The position numbers and the translations under genes are program-made. Source: Zonotrichia leucophrys gambelii (Eukaryota; Chordata; Aves; Passeriformes; Passerellidae). From it: DNA of 64,000 nucleotides. Under the pieces are notes generated by a model. It was not told the DNA's origin. It did not search any database and was given only the letters and a program-made list of their open reading frames with translations. Shown piece by piece: positions 35,492 through 49,354 of the stretch (the stretch's first letter is position 1; every line of letters begins with the position of its first letter). Where the stretch lies: assembly GCF_028769735.1 (NCBI RefSeq), contig NC_088171.1, positions 90,380,912 to 90,444,911 of the forward strand. The letters run 5' to 3'.

Positions 35492-38400
35492 TCTGAATTT
35501 TCTTTCATTATTTCTTTCATCATTTTCTTTCATTTCATTTTCATGAAGCTATCCATACAGACAAAAACTTGCATTGGAAAACCATCAGCATTGTTTTATC
35601 ACTGCACATATACAAAACCAGGACAGCTGCAAATCATTGCCTTTGTGTTTATATGTTAAGGAGTTTCAATATATTTCATGGTTACACACCAGCCCAAACC
35701 AGTTTCAAGATATCAGTCTACCAGGTACAGCCTACAATAATAAGAGAGCTCCTTTTCCAGTCAGTTAGAATTATTAAAACATGTTTCTTAATTCTTTAGA
35801 GTGAGAAATGCAGGTAAATTATTCAAAAGATACTTGGAAAGTGATTTCTTTATTATTATTACCCTACTGAGTGAGATGTCTGGATTTGTGAATTTTTCAT
35901 GGTTTTCAGCTGAATCCAGATTCTAAATGCTCTGTTGAGTTTTAAAATTCAGGAAAGAAGTCCATTATTGTTCTCAGTAGGTGTCACTTATGTGTCTCTA
36001 CACTGCATCTGTCAAGATGAAAGAGCAATCAAAAAAATGTTTGGCCTCATATATTCAGTGTTCCTCCATGGTGCAAAAAAGAAATTCTCAGGTCAAAGTA
36101 GTAAACTAGATATTAGTTATAATGACACTCCCAAATAATATCTTTTATGGAGAAAATTCCCATGTTATTATGCACGTGGGTCTCCAGAGAGAATGTTGTT
36201 TCAGTTTTGAAAAAATGTGACAAAATGTATTGAATTGCAAAGGACCTAATGGAAAAGACTGGAATCCATCTTATACTATTTGATGAATCCTCTGTGTTAA
36301 TAGTATAATAAAGTACTCTGATTTTAAAATTTTATATCTCATTTGATTTATAAATTTTATATATGTACAAATTCAAATACAAAGAGGAATAATGTATGAT
36401 CACTGAAAATTATCATAAGCATTTAAAGTCAGGCTTGGACTACTCTATAGGAAAAATGCTACACATTGCATGCTGTGTTAATTGCGAACTTCATAGGTTT
36501 TGCATATTCAGCCTTATCTGAACTCCAGTTATTTGTTGCAGATTGAAGTAAAAATAAAACATTAGGAAATTTTAAATTCTTCTAGTGTCAAAGTTAAATG
36601 ACAGGAGAGCTTAGTGTTCTGTAATGGGATTTTTTTTATTATAAAGATTTCTTGGGACTTAAAGTAGGATCTTGGTTTCCAGATTTTATAACAGCAGAGC
36701 TTTAATGCCTGGTCTGACACTTTTGCATTCAAAGTGCCCAAATCCGTCTGATGTTTTGGTATAGAGCAGGGGAAATGGGAGGTGAGAGAGGAAAGTGGAG
36801 CAAGGGTGGGTATGGGAGTGAGAATTCAGCCACTCCTGAAAGTAAAGTTAATTTTTTCCCTTGTTAATTTTTTTAAGTGCTAAAAATGAATGTGATGACC
36901 TTCTCTGTCGTCATTTCTTCATCTGGAGTTCATTTTCTTAGGAGGAAAGACTTGAAATTTGGCAAGAGAATATATTTGTGTAGACATATTCTTCGTCGAT
37001 CCCACTAAAATGTACTCAGATTTGGCCATGCTTTTAATCTTCTTTTAAGATAAAAAATTTTCTGTTCCCCGCTATTAGCAAATATCTGTGAAAAGCATCT
37101 CATTCTTATTCAAGGACAAGAAAAAAGAGTCTCCACGCATATCTGTGGGCTCCCTTGGCAGTGTTCCATACACAGTCTAGACCAGCTCATCAGCAATATG
37201 GGGATGAAATACAAGCCTCAAAATGATGCCATGGAATAGCAAGGGAGAAGGAGGATAACATGACACATTTTGAAAAACTAAAGAATACAGTCAAACCTAC
37301 ACTGAAAAATGCCATTAAGGCTGTAAAGCCAAACAGAGAGGTTAGGTGCTGCCACACTTGCACACTTGGGATTTGCTTGAGCAATCTTTATTCAGTTCTT
37401 ATCCGTATATATTACAGCACAAAATTAACAGAGCAGTTGGGCAATTAAAAAGTTAAGTTCATATTTTAGCACTTGAACTCTACATTGGATCTAGCATAAA
37501 GGCATCAATGTCCATTAAGTGCAAAGTGGAAACTGGATGAGTACAAGTTGTCATATGACATTAAGGAATCAATTAGCTGACATTAAGGAACCAATTAATA
37601 CAAACCCTTTGCTATACTTTTTAAGATTTTATAAATATTTACTGCTTATTTGAATGTACAAAAGACTTAGTTATGAGAAACAATTCTTCACCACCACTTG
37701 TAAACTTACCCAACAATAGAAGTGCAAGGCATGGGAAGGAAGGTCTTGAAAGAGAAATATACAGTTGATAAAAAAGTTACAAAAAATGCATAGGACCCCA
37801 CTGCAAATTGAGCTCTCCAAACATTCAGCAGTCATCTGAAATATATAATTAAAGAATTTTAAATTTTTATGGAGCTACAGAGAAAACAGGAAAATGGGAT
37901 TTTTTCTCTTATTATTCTTATTAAGCCCATGACATTAGATTTGCTGAAAAGTCATCCATTAAAATGATCAAGAAGAAGCCAATTATCAGACAGAGCTACA
38001 GAAATTAAAAGAATGTTACACTGGTAGTGAGAATGTACATAAAGAATTAATCTCAGAAGTAGAGACACTGGCCTCTCATTAATCACCCAATACGAACATC
38101 ATGTACTTTGGAATGAAATTCAATATGTTTGCATACTGAACAGCCCAATTAGCATCTTGTTGCCTGAAGCTATGAAGCAGGAACGGATTGGAACAGGGGT
38201 GCATCCTAATTTGTGCAGTTTATCTGCACTGTTATGAGCAAAATGGGCTATTTTTATATATTTAGATGGTACAGGTCAGAGCCACCTCATGGAGACAGGT
38301 GACCATACATAATTTCTAAAGAAAAAAGAGGTCAATACTTTTTAAAACCAACCAGAGAATGAGCCCCTTCTGACTGCAGCATCGCTTTTTGTGAGAAGAA

Positions 38401-41169
38401 ATAATTCTGGAGCTTATTAAATATATTTTGAGAGCACTGGCTGAGGCCAAGCCCTGGAGGAGGAAAGCAGACAAATGCATGGATTCTAGATACTAGACAA
38501 GAGCCTCGGCACAAACTGGTTGTTGAGGTGCCCAGGCTGTTAAGTATTGGCATGACTTAGTGCCTGTGGAGCTCTGAGGTTAAAAATTATGAAAGAAAAG
38601 GTAACGAAAACTTAAGTACCACTAAGATTATCTGGCAGCTGACAGTATGTTCCCACCATTTCTAGTTTTGGAGGCAGGACCCCAAACTCTTCGTGCTAAA
38701 ATCAGTGCAGGGTTGGTGTGGCAGGTTTAGGTGCATTCTTTCAGTATGTTACTGTTTACTGTTTTTCCAATGAAGACCTTTATTTGTGACACAAACCAGG
38801 GATGAACCGACTTTGTCATTAATAAAGCTGCTGTCTCCTTGGTTCCTATGTTAGTGTAGGAAATGAGAAGCTATCAATGGATATATCTTCTAATTACAGC
38901 TGATGATGAGAGGTAATACTGCAATTGTTTCTCCCTGGAGAACCAAATTCTTTACTGCCCTGTCATGATATTTAGCAAGCTTCTCATACCAGATTTTTCA
39001 CAAAGGATCTCTCTCTAATTGTATGTACCTCATTTTTTTGTGTGCCTGTGCTCACCCCATGCCGTGGTACTGGGAGAAGCTGTAATGATAAGCAAAAACA
39101 ATTGAAGTTGCATTTTAGAGAATACCTCTGGTATGTTTTTGAAAACCAGTTGGATAAGACATTTCAGGCCGGATACTTAAAATAATTGGAAACTTCTGAC
39201 TTCAGTGTCTGTGTGGTTCAGCACTTTGTAAAGTGAAGATAGCTACACCTCTCTACTTCACATTGTTATTTTGAAAATAAATTATTTTATTGCACTGACA
39301 TGGAAAAACACCCGTGGGACAAGTAAAGAATATGTGTTCAGTTTGGGATTTGAGCTAATGTGAGCTAAGCTGTGAGAGGCACACACTGAAGACAGCCCAG
39401 TATTTAATATTATTTCAGGACCCCAGAGTCAGTCATTCTCCATGCTGAATGAAGTGGTAAACTTCTGTGGAGAATGGCACATGATGAATTAACTGTGCAT
39501 TAAGACATCACAAGAGCCCTGAACTAATATTTTACCATCAACTTTAATAGTGACACCCCAAAACTTCAGTGATTTGCTTTTTTAAACTTCATGTTATCCT
39601 ACATTGTTTTCTAGAAGTTTTTATCTATATGCGATGGTATGAGGTGGAGGCTGTATAACTAAGTATTTAAGAGGTTTGTGCATTTTGGGTTTTTTGGGTG
39701 TTTTTTTGATGCATGGTCAATAAACCCACTCTGACAGAAAGAATATCTTGCAGAGTATTTGATTATATTTTACATACATAACATTTTGATATAAAGAATT
39801 ATCCCTTGAAAGTTGGTGATGTTTTGGTCAAGGATTTTAAAGAAATTTTTTTGCAAAAAGTAAAGAAGTTTTTTGTCTTCCAACCCACTGACTTACAATA
39901 ATCAGTTCACCTGCATAGCAGGAACAGAAAAAAACCTTTCTCAAGGCTTTTGCAATGGATGAGTCTGATAGGTTTTCCTTTAAATGTTGATAGTCAGTAG
40001 TAGTCACCCTGGATCTTTTAGTGCCAAATGCAGGTGAGGAGAAAAGAATAACACTCTGCCATGTTTTGTTTCTGTTTTAATAAGAAACTCTTAATATACT
40101 GAGAGTGTTGAAAAGTTAGAAGTAAACATAGAGGTGATGAATTAGTAGGCATGTTATGGATAACACAGTAAAGTTACCAAAAAAATGCACTGCAAGGTTT
40201 GTTCTGTGATCAGTACCAGTAATTATTCTCTTCCCACAATACAACTTCCTCAGGAAGTTAGGTAACATTTTTTTTTTATTAACACCTACAGTTAGAACCC
40301 TTTTACTTGAAGGGGAGTCCTTCAATGAAATATAAATTGAATATTTTGTATCCCAGTCTTCATTAAAAGGATGCAACTGCTTGATAAAGTGGCAGCAAAA
40401 ATTATTTTTCTGCATGCAAAATTCATCTAGATATTTGTGACAATTTGTGACAAAGATATCAATGACAATTTAAAAATGCATGTTTGAACAAAATGTAGTT
40501 ATTCCACTTGGACCATAAATATAAATGTCTGTCTATCTCAATGGATGGATTTCTTTCTTTCTAGGCATTTTCTAAGGAGGTTTTGGTGGAATGAGAAATG
40601 CGAATTGCAGCTATTTTAACTGTTAAAGAAAATATATAAAAAGCGATAGGAAGGTGTGTTTCTACCAGAAATGCATGCTGCACGAAATGTGAATAAGCAA
40701 CTGAGAGAGAAATAAAATTCTATAATAAAAATTTGACTGTCTTATTCATATATGTTTTCAGCATTTTACTTGTTTGAATTATATTTATTTTCTTTTTGAA
40801 AGAAAATCTGGTTTATATAAGGAATTAGCTAAAGAAAGCAAAATATGAATTTCTTACTAGTTATTGAAGAGCTAAATGGAAAGATATATAGTACAAAACC
40901 ATACAAGAGGCTGTTGAAGATCTACAACTTCTAGAGTTAGAAACGACTCAGTGTGTCCAGGAAAAACTTTGAAGAGCTTCAGGTGTAGGCAGAAGTAGGT
41001 TTTGTACTTTTTAAAATTTTTTTGAATGAATTTATGCTTACAATATGAAGTCCACAAGGTGTTCAGAAAGTACATGTGAAATAATGTTGAATCTGTGATG
41101 TATACAGGGGGCATGAAATATGTAGGTACAGGCAGAAGTCAGAAAATATCAATATATTTTATCTGCTCA
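35492..41169. other. AT-rich non-coding DNA, no gene recognised
   Basis: Frames are 99 codons or fewer and unrecognisable. A short TTTCTTTCAT-type repeat adjoins the inverted repeat at 35500-35545. A 22-bp imperfect duplication is at 37556-37598. 38810-38950 (TTAATAAAGCTGCTGTC and CTTCTAATTACAGCTGATGATG) looks like a conserved non-coding element. No transposon family recognised. Confidence 0.5.
37556..37598. repeat. near-perfect 22-bp tandem duplication
   Basis: TGACATTAAGGAATCAATTAGC is followed directly by TGACATTAAGGAACCAATTAA, differing at one position inside the shared part. The unit contains ATTA homeodomain-like cores. Confidence 0.85.
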
Positions 41170-41325
41170 AGTAAGAGCCATTTACAATGGAAGGGCAGAA
41201 CACAACAGTCACAAGCTGAAATAAGGCCCTGAACAATTAATTTTGAAGCTCATTCTGATTCAGCCAGAAGACTGGATTAGGTGGCCTGTGGAGGTCCTTA
41301 CAACCAACTTTTCTTTGTTTCAGAA
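41170..41325 (+). mobile_element. possible old CR1 3' end
   Basis: AGACTGGATTAGGTGGCC, TGTGGAGGTCCTTACAACC near 41269-41305 match the pattern of the CR1 3' UTR, which reads 'gactagatgacctctggaggtcccttccaacc' in better-kept copies. The ATTCTATG tail is absent or decayed. Upstream, AAGGCCCTGAAC could be part of the same copy. Short and diverged, so tentative. Confidence 0.45.
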
Positions 41326-44300
41326 AGTAAAAATTTGATGGACTGAGACATGAAATGAAATTAAATAACTAAAATTAATAATTAAATTAAAATCAATAAA
41401 ATTGTTTTAATAATTGTAGAATTAATAATTGTGGTTTAGCTAAATTTATATATATATAAAGCAAATAACTCTTTTAATCTTAAATTTACTTGTATCTAGG
41501 ATGTGAAAAGAGATGACACAACTTTCTTGTTTTATCTTCATATGAGAAGATGATTCTGATTTATATTTTGACATAAAAAATTTGTTGGGCTCTTTTTTGC
41601 AATGACCGCTCAATAAAAGTCCATGTCACTTTTAAGGGGAAACAAAATAATATTTTTCTAGGGAATATTATGAGTCCTTCCTAAGAAAAAAATTAAGCAG
41701 AAATTACTACTTGTGAACTGTACATCTGATGGTTGATTTCTGAAGTAAGACTAGTCAAGGTGCTGATAAAGTCAGCCTAAAAAATCAGAGAGAAAATGTA
41801 AATTTTCATACCTATTGCTTGGACTTAAGTGTTAGGATTTTTTTTTGCTAGTCATTACGAACTGCAAAAATCCTAATAACTGCAATAATCTTAATAAATA
41901 ATATGGTATAGACCACATAGTGCTGTAATCTGATGTAATGTAATAGAGATATGTGGATTTTCTTTCTTCAACTGTAACTATTAATTGTCATGTTCATCTG
42001 TTTGCTTTTTTGCTTGCTGAAGGGGCAATTCTGTTCTCAGCCTTCATAAGGGTCTGCAATTATAACATTCATAAAATCAGCTATTCATAAACATGTCACA
42101 TAAAGTATTTCACAGAGTTTATGTGAAAGGAAATTGAAGTCTCTTGGAAATGGAACTGAATCTTGTCCAAACAACCTTCGATACACTAATCCAGCTTTAT
42201 TGTTTTTGTATATTACAGGCTTCTTTATCCATGCATGCTATCATTAACCATACAGTATGTTTTGATAAATGTTCCCCTTCCTGGAAACTCATGCAGTTCT
42301 TTGACCACTGTCTCTGTTGGTGGTGCTTTTTCATTAAGCTTAAAGTGGAAAAAGAAATGTCATATTTAGGTGAAAGAAACTGATAAGATGAAAAAGTAAT
42401 TACCTCCCAAGGTGTTTGTGTGGTAGAACTATCTGTCTGCCCTTTAAGACTCCTAAATAATTGGTTAATATTTGAGAAATAATAAACAATTATACCTAAG
42501 GCTAATAGCACCACTTAATTTTTATTAAAGATCTACAATGTCCAGGGTCACCATGTAATTTGAATTAGTCAGGCAATAATACCAAACAGTATTCAGGATA
42601 TGACTTAAGATATATTTTGGAGGAGTGGTTCCTTCATTTTAACAAATGATGAAGGGAACAATAAAGAAAAGAAGAATTTGTGGTATGAATTTCAGGCTAC
42701 CTATGCTTCTACCTATACATATTTTGGTTCTAAAATACACTCAAATGTTGCTTTGATCTACATAATAGTCCTTCAGAGCTTTCCTTTGCCTCACAGGCAG
42801 TTAGTTATGGGTATGTTGGGCTGTTCTGATTTGTATGTCTCTGGTGCTGCTCTTGGCCAGAATCCACAGTGTGCGCTCATGGGGGATGGCTCAGGGAGAA
42901 GCCTCAGAAAAGCAGACTAATCCTACCCTGACTCTGTTCAGGAGCATGTACAGTGTGTCTGCACATGACTCAGGCATCATTTCATCATAATCCTGAGGTT
43001 CAGCCATGCCTGTGGTTTTTGCTGTCATGCGTAAGCACATGCTCAAGCAGAGGTAGGTCCAGAGGTGGGAGGGAAAAGGTGACTTGTGTCCTCATCGTGT
43101 GTGCATAAGTTATCCCCCCTACAAATGAAATAGGTTAGACTGTGAATGCAATAGCAGTCAGTTCAAATTTGGCTCCAAGTTTTAGGACAATGGTTTCAGT
43201 TCCACCAACAAAATCAGTAAACCTGTGCATTAGGTCATGTGTAAATTTGATTTTGATGTCTGTGCTGCTGAAGCTTCTTTTTCTTCTTATTCCCATGAGC
43301 TTTCAGAACTGTCTGGTTCTGTCTGTGATGCAGTCACAGAGTACCCTGGCTGTGTGCCCTTATGTGCTTCTGCAGCTGACGTTGCCAATGGCATCCTGTG
43401 CCCCAAGGATGTAAAGACCAAAAGGAGGCAATTCTGGGGGCCGTCAGATCACAGCTCTGCACACTCCATGCTATGCTCTGCTGTCCTTGGCTGCTTGTCC
43501 TTCTTGGGTGTGCTAACATGTTTAATGACATGTGTGAAGTGTGAGACTGAGGTCTCAGTACCAGCCACAACTCTGATTGTGTTTCTGTAGAGGAGCACAT
43601 GACATTCACAGCAGCATGGTAAAGAGGAGCACAGTTTAAACACTGACACACTTGTAAGTAAATTTTTCTGCTACACTGAGATAGAAAATTCTAAAAAGAG
43701 GGTTGGGAACTTCTGTGACTATTTTGGGATTTTGCTATAGCGAATCCAATGCAAAGTGAAAATTCTAATAGTACTCTCTTCTTGAAAAATGTTTTGACAG
43801 TATAGCTGACCAGATGCATTTATGAACTCCAATCAGGGAACTTCTGAAAACCTCTCACTAGTGTCTCATTCTGCAGGGGGAGAAGGACATCAATGGTCCT
43901 CCTCTTCAAATTTTTCTGGCTGATATGAGCTTTTGCTATAGTAAGTCATAGCAATAAGGCCAAGAAAAGATATCTTCATTAGTATTTTTCTGAGAAAACT
44001 CTGTTCATGATCCAAACCAGCAAAAAAGTGAGGAGTTTCCAGGTGTTTCTTCTTGGGGGTGAAGGAAAAGTTCAGTAGATATGGAATTATCAATGGAAAA
44101 GCAAGATGACATAAATTTTTCAAAGATTTAGAGATTATGAGGATTATTATTATTATTAATAATATTTGTCCTCTCTTTCTTAGCCAGATGTGGTCTATTG
44201 CATTTCAAAAGGATGTTGTCTGGCATGCGTTGGTTACTTCCAGTTGCCTAATTTTGAGTCTGCAAGAACGGGTTGAGTATCAGTTTATTTCACATTTGAT

Positions 44301-44623
44301 ACTAGTTGACCTTCTTCAAACACTCTCACTCTTAACACTGGAAATTATGGTAGAGAAAAACAAACTTTAGCATTTGTAACAATTGCCACAAAGTAGTGAA
44401 GCTTTGTGACAGAAGGAACACAAGAGTGAGGAAATGAAGTGCTGTTTGGGACGAAGGGCATATAGCTGACTCTGGTTTTCACTTTTCATTTTGTTCTTTC
44501 TCACCTGTTTGAAGGTTTCATCTCTATGTGTCACTTCTATGCTCTTAGAAGTTATATCTTTTGTTAAATAATTCAGAGCTTTCCAGTCTGCCAATCAGGG
44601 AAGGATTAAAGCTATGGAATTTA
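41326..44623. other. non-coding DNA, no gene recognised
   Basis: 41370-41470 is nearly pure A/T with an ATATATATA run. 42770-43640 is richer in GC, with overlapping chance frames on both strands (up to 117 codons). None has a recognisable motif, and the two strands carry comparable open lengths, arguing against selection. An old element or decayed pseudogene at 42.8-43.6 kb cannot be excluded. Confidence 0.45.
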
Positions 44624-44713
44624 TTTCTTTTCTTTTCTTTCTTTTCTTTCTTTCCTTTTCTTTCCTATTCTTTCCTTTTCTTTCCTTTTCTTTCCTTCTC
44701 TTTTCTTTCTTTC

Positions 44714-44812
<99 letters not shown>

Positions 44813-44836
44813 CTCTCTCTCTCTCTCTTTCTCTTT
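44624..44836. repeat. polypyrimidine microsatellite, (TTTC)24 and (CT)9
   Basis: The plus strand is pyrimidine-only except for one A at 44667. The left part is an imperfect TTTC/TTTTC mixture, 44716-44811 is 24 perfect TTTC units, and 44811-44828 is nine CT units. Long homopurine-homopyrimidine mirror tracts can form triplex H-DNA and are usually length-variable. The Phe/Leu/Ser-rich and Lys/Glu/Arg-rich frames on the two strands are artefacts. Confidence 0.97.
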
Positions 44837-47800
44837 GCTTTGTGTTTATTTTACAAAACAGAAAAGGAGAAGGCAAAATTAAAAAAAAAATAATATCCAT
44901 CACTGATGTACTGTAGCTGTGTTAGATTGTTCCTGAAAGAACTAAGAAGCTGTGGTCTTTTGTCAAAGCAAGCATACTATTAAATCAAATCACTATCTAT
45001 TATTTAAATTTAAAGTTCTTTCTTGCTATTCAACCTTTAATTCATGATGTTTTAAGTGAAATCTCACAACGTTCAGAATGTGAAACATTTAAAGCTAGAA
45101 TTTGCATACAAAATTATGAACCAATTTTAAAATAACAAATATTAAATTGTTTTAGGCTTGTCTTCATTAATATGGAAATAAAAAAAATGTCTGTGCTTGA
45201 GGCAGATCATATTAGGTTTGCTTTGAGATTTTTTGAAATTTTTCTTGTTGCATCATGTGTTTTAGGAAGGAAAGCAAGAAGCAAATAATGAACTTCTCCA
45301 CCACTATGGAGGATAGTCTCAGTGATGCTTAAGCCCCAAAGACTGTGAAACATACAATAAATATCCCAAGTATAAATTTCTGAGCTCTAGCCATAACATT
45401 AATGATTCCGTTTTGCTTCCCTTCTCCTAGGCAATGTTCTTGAGAAAAGAATGGCAATAAGCCATGCATGGTATCAGCTGATAAAAAGGTTCTAGGCTTG
45501 TCTTTGTCCAATTGTTGCAGAAATATATAAATATTCCCAGAATTAGACAAAGGATTTTACTCATATGCTCACTTATTTTGTGAATAATCCACTACATTTG
45601 GCCCCAAGCCCAACTTCATGGCATGGGAATGGTTGTCAAAACCACTTTAAATTGGCTTTGTTCACTCTCATCACAGCTGTCAGAGAGTTGTGATGGGCAG
45701 AATCTCCTAAAAGGCCCTTTAAAATCTTTCATGTCATGAAAAAAATGCACATAGTATACTATACTATTCAATCCTATTGTTCTATATCAATGTAAGACCA
45801 TAAAACAGGGAATTTTTGACCTAGATGCAGAATTTCCGGACATCTGACTGTTCTTCTCTTCTCACTGTGTGCCATCAATGTCATCACCTAGTTGCCCATA
45901 TGTTTGTAGGAAATAGGGACTTGGATAAAACCCAGGAGCCTCCAGATTAACTAAAGCATGGATAAGGAAGCACGTTACACAACTGACAGACAAGTTGAGA
46001 AAGTACTTATCAACTGACTGTCAAGGAATGCAAGTTTTGATGGTCCTGCTGCATTTGTGCCTTAACCTGTATGGTAAAAGGGCAACATTCACTATTGCAC
46101 ACTTCCCTCTTTCCCTTTCCTGCCTGCCTAACATTAAACACTTGTTTCAGTGAGATAAAAAGCTCATTTGTTTGTCCTAAAAAGCTATGCCATTTTCTTT
46201 CGGTAGTATCTCACAAACGAGCTGTATGGAGTTGCTTCCATGCATGTGCTTAGACTTTCTGTAGTAAGGATGAGAAAAAATGGATCATGAAGAACAGAGC
46301 AGTGCTTTACATGTAGCCAAGTGGATTTTCATACAAAATGCTCAACTAACTGGGTTTTTAGCTTTTCAGTAAGCATACCTCTATCCTTAAGCTCCTGTCC
46401 TCTGCAGTGCTGCTGTCTCTGCAGAGGCTTTCAGCAGCGGCAAGCTGAGCCCAGTGCTGTTACTGGGGTAGCTGGGCCTGGCTATTATGAAAAGTTTTTG
46501 CATCTTCCTCTCTCTCTTTCTTATGTCTGCAGAACCAGTCTTCTAACATCCACCAGTTTCAAATTCACTTGCTGAACTTCATTCTTCCTGAGGTATGTCT
46601 TAGATCTGCCTGTCAATGTAGCAAAGTTTTATTCTCAAGTTTTTCTATAAAGAATGTGAGGACTGGAGCATTAAGCATTTTTGCAATAAGAGTTTTTTGC
46701 AATTTAAAGGTAGACCTTAAAATTGATGGGCTTGTCTAGAAGCTGGATGCAGGTCATTGTATAATTTACCTTATTTTGCGTGTTTGTAATCATAATTAGT
46801 CTACTTAAGATGTACTGATTGTATGTACGAAGTCCTGATAGTGTTGTATGTGTACACATTGTGTTTGAATTCTGATGCTTGCTATACAAGTGGAATACTC
46901 AGAAAAAGTGAATATTTTGGTAATTCTGATCTCATTTACAGTCTTATAAATATATGTAATCAGAAACTACTTATGAAGAAGAACACACTGCAAAATATAT
47001 ACATAGTTAAAGCTAGTCTCAAAATCTTTTATGTGGTTTTAATTTCTGTTATTACAGTTAGCAGTTGCATAAATCTTCATTCTTCTCTGAAAAGAAACCT
47101 ATTATGAATGGTATCTGTTGCAGCAGTAAAACAAATCTTTTATTATGTTTTGTAGTATCAGAGGTAAAACAGCTACAGAATTTAACATAGAGATATTTAT
47201 TTTGTAAAGGTGGAAGAATGCATCTAAAAATAATCTGATCCTGTGCCTTATTTTGTCTGCATAAGGATTCAGCTTTATGAGAAGCAAAGTCCTCTGTCTT
47301 TCACTCCCTGTGACATTCTGTAAGGTGATGATTACAGCTAGTTCCTGAGGGGATCATTCAAGCCTATCTGAGTGAAGGAAGAGCTAGATCCCAAATCTAG
47401 ACATTCTCTGTCTGGAAAATGAACTCTGTGTCTTGTGTGTGGAGTCTTTGCTGCACAAAGTCTATCAAGATAATCTTTCAAGGGTTTACCATGACCTTCA
47501 TGAAGAAAGCACAAATCCTCTGTCTGCCTCTGAATGACAAAGCAGTTCCCTGAATCCTGTCTCTCGTGCCTGACTGACACACATGCAGCCAGACTCTGCT
47601 GTGTAACTAAATAAATATATTAGCCCATAGGAAGGAGCTGACTGCTTGCCTCAGGTGCTTCAAGATTTTGCTGCTACATGGACATAAGCATTCTAGATCA
47701 CTCAGTGACTCGTTTCCCAAAGTTCAGCCTGATTAACTGGATCACTTCCTATAGAGGCTTGCAAAAAGTTATGCTCAGTAGTGCATATTGAACAGCTTAT

Positions 47801-49188
47801 TACTTTGTTTTGCATTGCTACAAAGGTTCCACAGCAGGTATTTCTAAAAACTGGGTTTAGTTCTCTGCTTTGCTTCTGGGTTGCCCACTCTGAAGTGAAA
47901 GGTCAAAGATGTTACTAATGAGGAAAATTAAGTTTAATCTCACTAAGGAAGTCCTGCTGTCCATTATCATTAAAATAATATTTATGACATATTTTGGAGC
48001 CAAGTGCACTATAAATCCAAACCTTATATTAAAATAAAAAAGTTTTCATTGTCTGCTAATACACAAGATAGTAAAAATTTGTGAACAAGGTGAGACATAC
48101 TGCTTGGAAATGAATGTTTTTATGTGCAAACAAGAGAGCAGCTACTCTTGACCAGATTCTTCAAAGTTGCTTCAAACAAAAATGTTACCTTTTTAGTGTC
48201 TCCCCTGTCTCAGCAGTGCTTGTTGCATATATTAGATTTGCTTCAAGGTGATTTAAATGTACTTGCTCCGTGTTTAAAAACTTATTTTTTTCCATTCATG
48301 AAAGATCATTTATTCATATTTGATTTTATCTCCTTTGTATTTGTCCTTATTTGGACTTCACATGCCTGGCAGATACAAACGTATGGAAAATAATCCATAC
48401 TGCATTTTATTGGATTCGTGTATATTACAAAAGAAAGCCCCCATAGCATTAGGATTTTATGTGTATAAGTTCCTCTTAGAAGTGTACCCTTAGTGAGAGC
48501 AGCATATTAAGAAGCTGAGACAGAAGATGAATTTCAGCATTAGAATGGTTCTAATTCCTCCAAGAAAGTTTGGTTTCTAATGATCCTGGTTAAAGAAAGA
48601 GGACCCTAAAGAAGAAGGCAAAGTTAAGTATTTCATGTTGCCTTTTGATAAGTTGTAGTCAAGGCAAAACCTATTGACACAATCTGTCACTTAAAACCAA
48701 ACAACACAGAAAATTTAAAAAAAACAGGGATGAAATCAGCCTCAAAATAATAATTTAACAATTCATTCCATAGCCCCTTCATTTTTAATTTGTGCAACAT
48801 CAAGTAGCAGAGGGGAAAATGGTGGTTACTTCATAATACCACATTTAATTATTTTTCGTCAAAAATTAGAAGTTGTTTTTAATTACCTAAAGAAGCAGTT
48901 CTGCAAGTGTATAGTGATTTAAACTTGCTTAGGCCTTGGCAATCCTTTGTACCGGCATTGTGACCATGATTTTTAGTACTACTTTTTAAAAAACAGCCAG
49001 TATCCCGAACAATAATTCAGTTCTGCTTAATTATGATCAATTTATAGAGAACTTTCTGTGTTTTCTTTCTCAAAAAAAAAAAAAAAAAGGACACAACACT
49101 GTTCATTCCTCTAATTTTAGAATAAGAATTTCAAATGCTTCAATTACATTTAAAGGTATTTTTTTCTTTACATCTTTGGGAACCATGG
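44837..49188. other. AT-rich non-coding DNA, no gene recognised
   Basis: No recognisable frame. 47280-47600 is less AT-rich and holds an 80-codon minus-strand frame without known motifs. A 17-A run lies at 49072-49088; no retroposed gene body was seen beside it. Confidence 0.5.
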
Positions 49189-49354
49189 AAACCAGCCATG
49201 TGTCAGGAATACAGAAAGAAGTTGTTTAGGAGAGTACCCAAGCCTGGACACTTGCTGAAACCAAAATGGAGCCAGCTTCTTCAGGACTTGTTTCAACATC
49301 ACTAATTTCCCCCCAAATACCAATAATTTCCAGTATATTCTCTAGAGAAGGTGA
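49189..49354 (+). repeat. 166-bp direct repeat, copy 1
   Basis: Nearly identical to 50302-50466: shared from AAACCAGCCATGTGTCAGG to TCTCTAGAGAAGGTGA, with about eight substitutions and a one-base indel. The sequence outside both ends is unrelated between copies. It has no poly-A, no terminal inverted repeat and no recognised family. A 127-codon minus-strand frame runs through this copy but does not persist in the other copy. Confidence 0.9.

Noticed and set aside
34361..35659. Two similar small proteins on opposite strands, suggesting a duplicated gene pair
   Set aside because: They are mirror copies of the inverted-repeat DNA; similarity is at the nucleotide level with no excess of silent changes that I can see, and they have no known motif.
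43142..43651. Cluster of overlapping frames on both strands (up to 117 codons)
   Set aside because: GC-richer local composition gives longer chance frames on both strands; no motif, no splice context that favours one frame.
44561..44916. Frames rich in Phe/Leu/Ser (plus) and Lys/Glu/Arg (minus)
   Set aside because: Translation of the TTTC/CT microsatellite; both strands open because the repeat has no stop in several phases.
49072..49088. Poly-A tail of a processed pseudogene
   Set aside because: No gene-like sequence lies upstream on that strand; an isolated A17 run is common in AT-rich DNA.
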